Below, one piece after another: positions 13,508-21,016 of a DNA stretch of 28,474 bases (the stretch's first letter is position 1; every line of letters begins with the position of its first letter). The stretch is from Myxococcales bacterium. GTDB taxonomy: Bacteria > Myxococcota > Polyangia > Polyangiales > Polyangiaceae. The notes beneath the pieces are model-generated. The model saw only the letters and a program-made list of their open reading frames with translations. It had not been told where the DNA came from and did not search any database. The stretch covers positions 1 to 28,474 of the forward strand of contig PLXW01000024.1 of assembly GCA_003151595.1 (NCBI GenBank), in the 5' to 3' direction. A program made the position numbers and the translations under genes.

Positions 13508-14248
13508 ATGAACAAGCCCATCATTTCATTCGCACTTATCGCCTTCGCAGGCGCCGCGGCCATCGCCGCAGGGTGCAGCGCGCCGGATCCAGGGGTGGAG
13601 TTTCTCGGACCCCGACACTTGGATGGAACTGTAGGTAGCTCTGGGACAAACCAGGGGACGAACCCGGGAACCGGAAGCGGGAGCGGCGGCGGCATGACCG
13701 GCGGCGGAGAGGACGCTGGGGGAGCGATCACCGTGACGCCCATTGGCGGCGGCGGCGCGGATGGAGGAGTCGCGGCCACGGGCGACGGCGGCGCGGCAGG
13801 CATCGATGGCGGAGCGGCCGGTCCCTTCAAGGGGCTCGTGGCGTACGTAAGCAAGCCGGTCGCGGTCTCGGCTCGGACGAGTCACGCGAACAACGGGCAG
13901 GCTGCACAGACCCCGGCGACCGACTGCCTCACCTGCCACAAAACGGGTGGCGCGGGCGTGCCGTTCCTCGCGGCGGGCTGGGTCGCGACGGCAGCGAACG
14001 GCGCGACCGGCGCGGCCGACGTCGAAGTTGGCGCCTACGCCACGGGCACCGGGGGCAACGCGTTCAGCGCGCACACGGATGCCGACGGCTTCTTCTGGAT
14101 CAACCCGCCCAACGGCGGAACGACCGGCCCGTACTGCGGCGGCGTGCGCCAGGCGACCGAGCTCGACATGCCCGCGACGCAGACGAACTCCGACTGCAAC
14201 AACTCTTCGTGCCACGGCGGAGCGACCGGCCCGATTCACTATCCGTGA
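13508..14248 (+). CDS. c-type haem lipoprotein with Gly-rich linker
   Basis: Predicted 246-residue lipoprotein. The ATG at 13508 is favoured over 13463 by a GGAG site about 8 bases upstream and by the signal peptide it creates, ending IAAGC with lipidated Cys23. Residues ~40-105 form a Gly/Ala/Asp-rich flexible linker. The globular part has a standard haem motif CLTCH (140-144) and, near the C-terminus, CNNSSCH (230-236), a CX4CH spacing used by some multihaem cytochromes. No flanking histidine-rich multihaem pattern is seen beyond His126 and H189. It is likely surface- or periplasm-facing and may take part in electron transfer; partner genes are not adjacent. The second haem site is inferred. 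Confidence 0.75.
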   Translation: MNKPIISFALIAFAGAAAIAAGCSAPDPGVEFLGPRHLDGTVGSSGTNQGTNPGTGSGSGGGMTGGGEDAGGAITVTPIGGGGADGGVAATGDGGAAGIDGGAAGPFKGLVAYVSKPVAVSARTSHANNGQAAQTPATDCLTCHKTGGAGVPFLAAGWVATAANGATGAADVEVGAYATGTGGNAFSAHTDADGFFWINPPNGGTTGPYCGGVRQATELDMPATQTNSDCNNSSCHGGATGPIHYP

Positions 14249-14303
14249 CGAGCACCTGATCCGTCGCGGCGTGACGTCTCCCGCTTGACGCGAACGTCGG
14301 CGA

Positions 14304-14322
14304 GCGCGATTCACGATCGCGC
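14304..14322 (+). promoter_or_regulatory. Hairpin abutting the start codon of the GH57 gene
   Basis: GCGCGAT (14304-14310) and ATCGCGC (14316-14322) form a perfect 7-bp stem with a TCACG loop. The stem ends at the base before the ATG at 14323, and no Shine-Dalgarno is visible, so it may limit translation. Confidence 0.45.
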
Positions 14323-15930
14323 ATGGCGCAAACGGCAAATGGCTACCTCGCGCTCGTCCTCCACGCGCATCTGCCGTTCGTGCGGCACCCCGAGCATCAG
14401 CGGCACCTCGAAGAGCGCTGGTTCTACGAGGCGCTGCTCGAGTGCTACCTGCCGCTCCTCGATGGGTTCGATCGGCTCGCCGCCGACGGCGTGCCGTTCG
14501 CGCTGACGATGAGTGTGACGCCGCCGCTGGCGTCGATGATGAAAGACGCGCTCCTGCAAGAGCGCTTCGAGCGTCACCTCACGAACCTCGAGCAGCTCGC
14601 CGAGAAGGAGATGAAGCGGCTGTGGGGCGACGAGAAGTTCGCGCCGGTGGCCACCTTTTATCGCGACGAAGCGCGACGCGTCCGCGCGGTGTGGGAGCGG
14701 CACGAGCGCGACGTGCTCGCGGGCTTCGTGAAGCACGCCGACGCGGGGAACCTCGACCTGCTCACCTGCTCGGCGACGCATTGCTACTTGCCGGGGATGA
14801 TCCCCGCGCGGGAAGGCATCCGCCCGCAGCTCGAGCTCGGCGTGCGCGGTTGGGAGAAGATCGTCGGGCGGACGCCGCTCGGAATGTGGCTCCCCGAGTG
14901 CGCGTACGACCCCAGCTTCGATCACGAGATCGCCGCGGCCGGGATTCGTTACACGCTCGTCGACACGCACGGCATCACGCACGCGCGCCCGCGCCCGCCG
15001 TTCGGCGTGCACGCGCCGATCGTCTCGCCGAACGGCGTCGCGTTCTTCGGGCGCGACGCGGAGTCGAGCCGGCAAGTGTGGTCGCGCGACGAGGGGTATC
15101 CGGGCGACGCGTTCTACCGCGACTTCTATCGCGACATCGGCTTCGACCTGCCGGTGAGCGAGTTGATGGGCGAGGTGGCGGGCGACGGCTCGCGCATCAT
15201 GACGGGGCTCAAGTACTTCCGCATCACGGGGAAAGACGGCGAGAAGCAGCCGTACCAGCCGGGCGTCGCCGCGGAGCGCGCCAGGGAGCACGCCGCGAAC
15301 TTCGTCTTCAATCGCGCGGCGCAGATGACCCATCTCGCGAAGTCGATGCCATGCGCGCCGATCGTGGTCGCGCCGTATGACGCCGAGCTCTACGGGCACT
15401 GGTGGTTCGAGGGGCCGCGGTTCCTCGAGCACGTGTTCCGCGAGATCCCGAAGACGAACGGCGCGGTCGAGGCCACGACGCTGCGCGGGTACCTCGAGAA
15501 GAACCCTGTGAACGTGCGCGCGACGCCGAGCGCGTCGTCGTGGGGCGCGGGCGGATACGGCGAGGTGTGGGTCGGGCCTGCGTCGGCGTGGTCGTGGCGG
15601 CACGTGCATCACGCCACGCGCTACGTGAGCCACCTGGTGAAGACGCATCGCGAGGCAGACGGCGTCGTCGGTGACGCCCTCGATCAGACGATTCGCGAGC
15701 TGCTCCTTCTTCAGTCGAGCGACTGGAACTTCATCCTGCACACCGGCACGAGCATGCGTTACGCCGAGGCGCGGATCCGCGCGCACGTGCATCGATTGCG
15801 GCACCTCGGGCACCTGGTCGAGCAGGGGGTCATCGAAGGGGACGACGCCGTGTGGCTCGAGGACGTGCGAAGGAGAGACAATTTCCTCGCTCGGATGAAA
15901 GGTGATGAGCTGCGTCGAGCGTTTGGATAG
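14323..15930 (+). CDS. GH57 1,4-alpha-glucan branching enzyme
   Basis: Enzyme of 535 residues that cuts alpha-1,4-glucan and re-attaches the chain by an alpha-1,6 bond, making branched glycogen. It matches the GH57 branching-enzyme layout: N-terminal LVLHAHLPFVRHPE (11-24), nucleophile E192 in GMWLPECAY, general acid D353 in PYDAELYGHWWFEGP, and a C-terminal helical domain with SSDWNF. Length and spacing of the two catalytic residues fit the characterised archaeal and Thermus enzymes, and both residues are present. It differs from the GH13 GlgB that most bacteria use. No signal peptide, so cytosolic. dapA begins 8 bases after its stop, so GH57-dapA-dapB is likely one transcript. Confidence 0.93.
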   Translation: MAQTANGYLALVLHAHLPFVRHPEHQRHLEERWFYEALLECYLPLLDGFDRLAADGVPFALTMSVTPPLASMMKDALLQERFERHLTNLEQLAEKEMKRLWGDEKFAPVATFYRDEARRVRAVWERHERDVLAGFVKHADAGNLDLLTCSATHCYLPGMIPAREGIRPQLELGVRGWEKIVGRTPLGMWLPECAYDPSFDHEIAAAGIRYTLVDTHGITHARPRPPFGVHAPIVSPNGVAFFGRDAESSRQVWSRDEGYPGDAFYRDFYRDIGFDLPVSELMGEVAGDGSRIMTGLKYFRITGKDGEKQPYQPGVAAERAREHAANFVFNRAAQMTHLAKSMPCAPIVVAPYDAELYGHWWFEGPRFLEHVFREIPKTNGAVEATTLRGYLEKNPVNVRATPSASSWGAGGYGEVWVGPASAWSWRHVHHATRYVSHLVKTHREADGVVGDALDQTIRELLLLQSSDWNFILHTGTSMRYAEARIRAHVHRLRHLGHLVEQGVIEGDDAVWLEDVRRRDNFLARMKGDELRRAFG

Positions 15931-15938
15931 GACACACC

Positions 15939-16850
15939 ATGGCTGCAAGCTTCGAAGGTACGTACACGGCGCTCGTCACCCCGTTTCGTGACGACGAGTC
16001 GATCGATTGGGATGCGTTCGATGCGCTCATCGACGCGCAGCTCGCAGGCGGCGTGCGCGGGCTCGTGCCGTGCGGGACGACGGGGGAGAGTCCGTCGCTG
16101 TCGCACGAAGAGCAGCTCGCGGTGATCTCGCGAACGGTGAAGCGCGCGGCCAAGCGGGCTCACGTCGTCGCGGGCGCGGGCTCGAACTCGACGCTCGAAG
16201 CGGTGCACCTCGCGCGTGAGGCTGAGCGCTCGGGCGCGGACGCGGTGATGATCGTGGTGCCGTACTACAACAAGCCCACGCAAGAAGGGCTGGTGCAGCA
16301 CTTCGTCACGGTGGCGCGCGCGGTCAACTGTCCGCTCGTCATCTACAACATCCCCGGACGCACCGGCTCCGATCTGTTGCCCGACTCGCTCGCGAAGATC
16401 GTCGCCGCGGCGCCGAACGTCGTGGCCACGAAGGAGGCCACGGGGAACGTGCTTCGCGCGCAGGAGCTCGTGCGCCGCTTTGGCTCGCGACTCACCGTGC
16501 TCTCGGGGGACGACGCGTTGACCCTGCCGATGATCGCGGTCGGCGCGCGCGGCGTCATCAGCGTGACGTCGAACCTGCTGCCCGGTGCAATCGCGCGCGC
16601 GACGCAGCTCGCGCTCTCGGGGAACTACGAAGCCGCGCGGCAGGCGCACCTGGCGCTGCTCCCGGTGCACGAGGTCATGTTCCTCGAGTCGAACCCGGGG
16701 CCGGTGAAAGCGGCGCTGGCGATGCGTGGCGTGATGCGCGATGCGGTGCGCGGGCCGCTCGTGGCGGCGTCGAAGGCGACGCGCGAGGCGATCGCGGCGA
16801 CCTTGGCGACGTTCGAGAAGAGCGACGCGCAGCAGGGGCTGGCGAAGTGA
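15939..16850 (+). CDS. dapA: 4-hydroxy-tetrahydrodipicolinate synthase
   Basis: Condenses pyruvate with aspartate semialdehyde, the first committed step to diaminopimelate and lysine. The 303-residue protein carries the Schiff-base Lys165 in ATKEATG, Tyr136 in VIYNIPGRTG, Thr47-Thr48 in CGTTGE, and YYNKPTQEG at 109-117. All catalytic residues are in place. An AGGA site lies about 7 bases before the ATG. Its TGA overlaps the GTG start of dapB by 4 bp. Feedback inhibition by lysine is common in the family but cannot be judged here. Confidence 0.97.
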   Translation: MAASFEGTYTALVTPFRDDESIDWDAFDALIDAQLAGGVRGLVPCGTTGESPSLSHEEQLAVISRTVKRAAKRAHVVAGAGSNSTLEAVHLAREAERSGADAVMIVVPYYNKPTQEGLVQHFVTVARAVNCPLVIYNIPGRTGSDLLPDSLAKIVAAAPNVVATKEATGNVLRAQELVRRFGSRLTVLSGDDALTLPMIAVGARGVISVTSNLLPGAIARATQLALSGNYEAARQAHLALLPVHEVMFLESNPGPVKAALAMRGVMRDAVRGPLVAASKATREAIAATLATFEKSDAQQGLAK

Positions 16851-17569
16851 TCCGCATCGCCGTCGTCGGCGCGCGCGGGCGCATGGGGCGCACGGTCGTG
16901 CAGCTCGCGGGCGAGCAGGGGATCGACGTGGCGCTCACGCTCGACGCGGGCGAGCGCATGGAGTCGCTGGCCGGATCGGGCGCGCAGGTCGTCATCGATT
17001 TCTCTTCGCCCAGCGCCACCACCGAGCTGGCCGACGTCGCGTCGGCTGCGGGGATCGCGATCGTGAGCGGGACCACCGGCCTTCACGCCGCCGCGCTCGC
17101 CGCGCTCGATCGCGCGAGCAAGCGGGTCGCTGTCGCGTGGGAGCCGAACATGAGCGTCGGCGTTCATGTGCTGGGCGCGCTCGTCGCGCAGGCGATCGCG
17201 ATGCTCGGTCCCGACTTCGACGTCGAGATCGTCGAAGCGCACCACAAGATGAAGGTCGATGCGCCGAGCGGCACCGCGCTCCGCCTCGCCGAGCTGGCGC
17301 GCGACGCACGCGGAGGCGCGCGGGTCGTTCATGGGCGTGAAGGAAAACCGGGGGCGCGCGGGGCGAGCGAGATCGGCGTGCACGCCGTGCGCGGCGGCGA
17401 CGTCGTCGGCGATCACACCGTCCTCCTCTTCGGCACCGGCGAGCGCGTCGAGCTCACGCACCGCGCGTCGAGCCGAGAGCTCTTCGCCAGCGGTGCGCTA
17501 CGCGTCGCGCGCTGGATCGTCGACAAGCCCGCCGGCCGCTACGGAATGGACGACGTCCTCAGAAAGTGA
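16847..17569 (+). CDS. dapB: 4-hydroxy-tetrahydrodipicolinate reductase
   Basis: Reduces the DapA product with NAD(P)H to tetrahydrodipicolinate. The 240-residue protein has the nucleotide-binding loop VGARGRMG (7-14), FSSPSAT, SGTTGL (74-79) and the catalytic stretch EAHHKMKVDAPSGTA (130-144), with the general acid/base histidine and Lys136. It is shorter than the ~270-residue E. coli enzyme, similar to many compact DapB proteins. The GTG start overlaps the dapA stop, showing translational coupling. The 3' end overlaps the convergent PEGA-protein gene by 11 bp. Confidence 0.97.
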   Translation: MIRIAVVGARGRMGRTVVQLAGEQGIDVALTLDAGERMESLAGSGAQVVIDFSSPSATTELADVASAAGIAIVSGTTGLHAAALAALDRASKRVAVAWEPNMSVGVHVLGALVAQAIAMLGPDFDVEIVEAHHKMKVDAPSGTALRLAELARDARGGARVVHGREGKPGARGASEIGVHAVRGGDVVGDHTVLLFGTGERVELTHRASSRELFASGALRVARWIVDKPAGRYGMDDVLRK

Positions 17570-18743
17570 ACGATACGTTCACGCCGCCGCCTTCGCTCGG
17601 GCGCGGCGCGACGTACGGCAGCACGTGGAGACGCCCTTGCGTCGTCGTGCTCGTCTCGAAGCCTTCCTTCGTGTGATCCGTCACCAGCAATACGACGCCC
17701 ACGACGAGCGCCACGGCGCCCGCGCTTCCGATGAGCACCGCCGTCGTTCGCGCGCTCTTCGCGTCGTTGAACTTCGAGCAGCCGTCGACAGCGGCCGGGT
17801 TGGTCGAAGGCGCGCAGATGTCGGCCACGTTCTTGTCGACCTTGTTGCGGTCGTCGTTCAGGTCGCCCTTCAGCGAGAGAAATCGCGCCGCTTCGACACC
17901 GGCGACGACCTCGCCCACGATCCCCACGCCGATGAGCGACCACGCCACGATGCGCCGCACGTCCATGTGCCCGCCGCCGTTGATCGCGCCCGACTCGCCG
18001 ATGGGCTCGACCACGAGCCGCAAGGCGACGCTCGTCTCTTGCCCGGTGGTCACGACGACGCCCGCTTGCTGCGCAGGCGCGAAGCCGTTCGATCGCACTT
18101 CGACCGTGTACGTGCCGGCGGGGACTTCGAGCGTCGCCGCGCCGTGCTCGAGCGACTGCTTGCGCACGCCGTTGATCCACACGCCCCCTTCGGCGTCGCC
18201 GGCGTGAACGACGATGGTGCCCGTCGTCGACGCGCCGGTGATGCGCTCGAAGATGCGCGACGCGACCTTGCGGAGGGTCTCGTCGTTCTGGTCTTTCAGG
18301 TTGTCGCTGTAGGTCTCCTTGATCATCGCGTCGGGCTTGCCGCGCGACCACAGGTGAACCTCGGCGGTCACTTGATTGCCCGGCGCCTTGGCGACGACGC
18401 CCCACACGAAGCGATCGGTCCGGAGCTGATCGCCGATGCGCTGCAAGCACGGCGCATCGGGCTTCTGCGAGCAACGGAGCGCCGCGGTCAACATGCCGAG
18501 CGCGTGCTGCGTCTCCTGCAACGACCACCCCGGCGCCACGCGCACGCGCGATCGAATCGCGCCGGTGAGCGCGTCGGCCTGGTCCTCGGAGTCGTCCGAG
18601 TCGAGCGCCAGCACGTGAACCGGTGTCGCCCGCGCGCTCGGTGCTTCGGCACGCGCGAGGCGGAGCGGCGAGAGGAGAGCGAACAGCGCGAGCGCGTACG
18701 CGACCGCGACGAAATGAGAGGGAAGGCGCAAGATCGCACGCAT
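17559..18743 (-). CDS. Exported PEGA-domain protein
   Basis: Predicted 394-residue envelope protein of a kind common in myxobacteria. The ATG at 18743 is chosen over a TTG at 18767 because it opens a clean signal peptide (MRAILRLPSHFVAVAYALAL to LARA). The first ~165 mature residues form an unrecognised alpha/beta region with two cysteines (CSQKPDAPC). A PEGA-like beta domain follows: TGTIVVHAGDAEGGVWINGV through VPAGTYTVEVRSNGF. Two transmembrane helices come next, IVAWSLIGVGIVGEVVAGV and AVLIGSAGAVALVVGVVLLV, separated by ~50 polar residues with two cysteines. The C-terminal VNVSFTF ends like a beta strand. PEGA domains are thought to bind surface polymers or proteins; the specific role is unknown. 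Divergent from rsmD. Confidence 0.82.
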   Translation of the reverse strand: MRAILRLPSHFVAVAYALALFALLSPLRLARAEAPSARATPVHVLALDSDDSEDQADALTGAIRSRVRVAPGWSLQETQHALGMLTAALRCSQKPDAPCLQRIGDQLRTDRFVWGVVAKAPGNQVTAEVHLWSRGKPDAMIKETYSDNLKDQNDETLRKVASRIFERITGASTTGTIVVHAGDAEGGVWINGVRKQSLEHGAATLEVPAGTYTVEVRSNGFAPAQQAGVVVTTGQETSVALRLVVEPIGESGAINGGGHMDVRRIVAWSLIGVGIVGEVVAGVEAARFLSLKGDLNDDRNKVDKNVADICAPSTNPAAVDGCSKFNDAKSARTTAVLIGSAGAVALVVGVVLLVTDHTKEGFETSTTTQGRLHVLPYVAPRPSEGGGVNVSFTF

Positions 18744-18821
18744 CCCGACGAGAGTACCGTGTAGCAAGCGATGGCGGCAAACACGTAGCCGCCTTCTCTG
18801 CCTTCTCTCTCTGCCTTGTCC

Positions 18822-19379
18822 ATGCGCATCACCGGTGGCCAGCTCCGCTCCCGCGCTCTCAAGGCGCCCAAAGGGACCTCCACGCGCCCCACGTCGGATC
18901 GCGTTCGCGAAGCGCTCTTCAGCATCTTGAGCGACGAGTGCGCCGGCGCGCGGGTGCTCGATCTCTATGCCGGGACGGGCGCGCTGGGGCTCGAGGCGAT
19001 CTCGCGCGGCGCCGTCTTCGCGGTGTTCGTGGAGCGGTCGAAAGAGGCGCTGCTCGCGCTGAACGCGAACGTGCGCGCGCTCGCGCTGGAGAACGCGACG
19101 CGCGTGGTCGCTCTACCGCTCGAGCGCGCCGCGCGGCTCTTGGTCGCCGCCGACGAGCGCTTCGATCTCGTCTTCGCCGATCCTCCCTACGCCGACGTGA
19201 ACAACGGCGCCGCGGTGCGCGCCATCGAAGCGATCGTGCCCGCGATCGCGCCGAATGGCCGGCTCGTCGTCGAGCACGCGCATCGCGATCCGTCGCCCGT
19301 ATTCTCTGGCGTCACGCTTGAACAGGCGCGCACCTACGGTGATACGACGCTCTCGTTCTATTCAAGTGCTGGCACCTGA
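18822..19379 (+). CDS. rsmD: 16S rRNA (guanine966-N2)-methyltransferase
   Basis: Methylates G966 of 16S rRNA using S-adenosylmethionine. The 185-residue protein, a usual length, begins MRITGGQLRSR and has TRPTSDRVREALFSIL (21-36), the cofactor-binding VLDLYAGTGALGLEA (45-59) and the catalytic FADPPY (118-123), all hallmarks of RsmD. The ATG at 18822 is preferred over a TTG two codons earlier. The upstream 30 bases are an almost pure pyrimidine tract with a repeated CCTTCTCTG and no Shine-Dalgarno. Its stop codon lies inside the sigma54-like promoter of the next gene. Confidence 0.95.
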   Translation: MRITGGQLRSRALKAPKGTSTRPTSDRVREALFSILSDECAGARVLDLYAGTGALGLEAISRGAVFAVFVERSKEALLALNANVRALALENATRVVALPLERAARLLVAADERFDLVFADPPYADVNNGAAVRAIEAIVPAIAPNGRLVVEHAHRDPSPVFSGVTLEQARTYGDTTLSFYSSAGT

Positions 19380-19385
19380 GATGCG
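19370..19385 (+). promoter_or_regulatory. Sigma54-like (-24/-12) promoter
   Basis: TGGCAC at 19370-19375 matches the -24 consensus exactly, and the invariant GG (19371-19372) and GC (19383-19384) are separated by exactly 10 bases. The -12 half is ATGCG rather than TTGC(A/T). It lies ~88 bases before the next start codon. A TATACT hexamer (19393-19398) nearby has no matching -35. Confidence 0.45.
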
Positions 19386-19472
19386 CCCACCCTATACTCG
19401 CCGGCCACAGATCTCTTGCGACGGGCCGTCGACGTCGAGGCGCTCTTTCGTGATCGAGAGGTTCCTTCGAAG

Positions 19473-20081
19473 ATGAGCTCGAGCAATCCCCCGAACCCCT
19501 CGATGGCCCCCGCAGCGGGGCTTCCCCCTTCGGGCAACGGAAAATACATCGTCGTCGTGATCGGCCTCGTCGCCGCGATCGCTGCGCTTCTCGCGTGGAG
19601 ATCGTGCGGAGGTCAGGGGGGCAACCCCACGCCGATCGTCTCCAAGTACGACGCCGCCCCCACGCCTCACGACGACGACAACGTCCCGCCGCCTCCACCG
19701 CCCGACGAGCCGGTCGCCGACTCGGGGCCGCAGACGCGCGTGAACGGGACTTACGATCCGTGCGCCGTGAAGTCGTGCTCTGGCGGAAAGACGACCGACG
19801 AGCTCGAGAACGCGCTGGCCTACCGCGCGAAGCAGGCGCACCGCTGCTACGACCAGGCGCTCGCGCAAGACAGCGATTTGAAGGGGCACGTGAGCGTCAC
19901 GGTGCGCGTCGGCGCCAACGGCTCGCTCTGCTCCGCGAACATCTCGAGCAACGACATGGGGAGCGACATCGTCGCCAACTGTGTCGCCAACGTGTTCCGT
20001 TCGTCGCGAAGCTTCCCGCCGCCCAAGGGTGGATGCATCGACGCCAAGGTTCCGATCAGCTTCGTACCGGGCGGGAAATAA
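19473..20081 (+). CDS. Membrane-anchored AgmX/PglI C-terminal-domain protein
   Basis: Predicted 202-residue protein. Residues 24-42 form one transmembrane helix (YIVVVIGLVAAIAALLAW), followed by a Pro/Asp-rich periplasmic spacer with a hexaproline run (72-77) and a C-terminal domain resembling the AgmX/PglI tail: AYRAKQAHRCYDQAL, VSVTVRVGANGSLCSA, and the late NCVANVFRSSRSFPPPKGG. This TonB-C-like domain occurs in many myxobacterial proteins, some linked to gliding motility. Four to six cysteines in the domain may form disulfides. The ATG at 19473 has GAGAGG 11 bases upstream and is preferred over a TTG at 19416. A sigma54-like site lies upstream. The specific partner is unknown. Confidence 0.8.
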   Translation: MSSSNPPNPSMAPAAGLPPSGNGKYIVVVIGLVAAIAALLAWRSCGGQGGNPTPIVSKYDAAPTPHDDDNVPPPPPPDEPVADSGPQTRVNGTYDPCAVKSCSGGKTTDELENALAYRAKQAHRCYDQALAQDSDLKGHVSVTVRVGANGSLCSANISSNDMGSDIVANCVANVFRSSRSFPPPKGGCIDAKVPISFVPGGK

Positions 20082-20105
20082 CGTGGCGAACGTGACGAGG
20101 CCGGC

Positions 20106-20495
20106 GTGAAGCGGCATCGGCTCGTGGCCGTCGTCGCGGCGCTCGCGTGCGCGGCAGTGGGTGCGGTGCTCCCCTCGACCGGGTGCGGCGGGAGCGGGTT
20201 CACGCCGACGTGCACGTTCGAAGACGGCGCCGCGAACGTCGAAGCCGGGTGCGGAACGCCGGTCGAAGCGTCGTCCTTGTTCACCGATTCGGCGGGCGAT
20301 TCGCCGGAGGATCAGGGGACGCCGCAAGGTGACGACGCGCCGGCGGATACCAATCCCGCGTCGGGCGACGACGCCGCGGACGCCTCCGACGGTAGCCACT
20401 CCGACGCCGACGCCCACGTCACCGACGCGCACGAAGATGCCCATGATGCCGCCGACGCCCACATCCAGGACGCCCATAACGACTCCAAAGGCTAA
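20106..20495 (+). CDS. Small lipoprotein with Asp/His-rich tail
   Basis: Predicted 129-residue lipoprotein of unknown function. The GTG at 20106 has GAGG 5 bases upstream. The signal peptide ends in PSTGC, with lipidated Cys27. Two further cysteines lie close behind (C36, C49). From residue ~60 the protein is low-complexity and very acidic, and the last ~35 residues repeat the triplet DAH five times (DADAH, TDAH, EDAH, ADAH, QDAH). The tail would be disordered or could bind divalent metals. It starts 24 bases after the AgmX/PglI-like gene and is probably co-transcribed with it. Confidence 0.72.
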   Translation: MKRHRLVAVVAALACAAVGAVLPSTGCGGSGFTPTCTFEDGAANVEAGCGTPVEASSLFTDSAGDSPEDQGTPQGDDAPADTNPASGDDAADASDGSHSDADAHVTDAHEDAHDAADAHIQDAHNDSKG

Positions 20496-20547
20496 GTCAG
20501 GCGTTTTCTCGGCCTGATTGGTGCGGCCTTGTTATCGTGAGTGCACC

Positions 20548-21009
20548 ATGGGGAATCGCTCGAACGTCCGCGCAGCATCTGCCTTCGTGTTGATCGTCGC
20601 CAGTCTGGGCGCGGCGTTCGGCGCATGCACGCAGTACAAGTCGTACAACGGGCAAGAGTGCCTCAAGGACGATGAGTGCCTCGCAGGCTCGTGCGTCGCC
20701 GGACTGTGCGAACAGCCGCCTCCGTTGCTGACCGGGCCGCTCCCCGACTCCGGGACGCCCGACACGGGCCCCGCGACCGACTCCGCGCTGCCGTCCGAAG
20801 CGGGCGACGACGGCCCAGCTGCTCCGGGCGACTCCGGGAACGACTCTGCGATTTTCGACTCGGGTCACGACGCTGCTGACGCCGCCGATGCGGCCGACGC
20901 TTCGAACGACGTGAACGCTCCGTCCGATTCTTCGGACGACGCCTCGGACGCTGCGGACGACGACGCTACGGGCGCGCGCGACGTGCGGCCCGACTCGCTC
21001 TTCGCGTGA
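20548..21009 (+). CDS. Lipoprotein with short Cys-rich motif and Asp/Ala-rich tail
   Basis: Predicted 153-residue lipoprotein. The ATG at 20548 is preferred to one at 20518 because it gives the signal peptide MGNRSNVRAASAFVLIVASL ending FGAC, with Cys27. A compact disulfide-type motif follows: QECLKDDECLAGSCVAGLC, a pattern frequent in myxobacterial secreted proteins. The remaining ~90 residues are an Asp/Ala/Ser/Pro-rich linker with no globular domain, so the protein may be a surface spacer. Only 7 bases separate it from the next gene. Function unknown. Confidence 0.75.
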   Translation: MGNRSNVRAASAFVLIVASLGAAFGACTQYKSYNGQECLKDDECLAGSCVAGLCEQPPPLLTGPLPDSGTPDTGPATDSALPSEAGDDGPAAPGDSGNDSAIFDSGHDAADAADAADASNDVNAPSDSSDDASDAADDDATGARDVRPDSLFA

Positions 21010-21016
21010 TCGTCGC

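Noticed and set aside
14285..14313. TTGACG followed 17 bases later by GATTCA, upstream of the GH57 gene
   Set aside because: The -35 half is good but GATTCA matches the -10 consensus poorly, so I do not call a promoter.
14311..15948. A 545-codon minus-strand frame opposite the GH57 gene
   Set aside because: Mirror frame of a well-supported gene, with shadow-type composition and no domain.
20865..20920. GC-rich near-repeats coding for DAADAADAADAS
   Set aside because: They are simple consequences of an Asp/Ala-rich protein linker, not a DNA repeat element.
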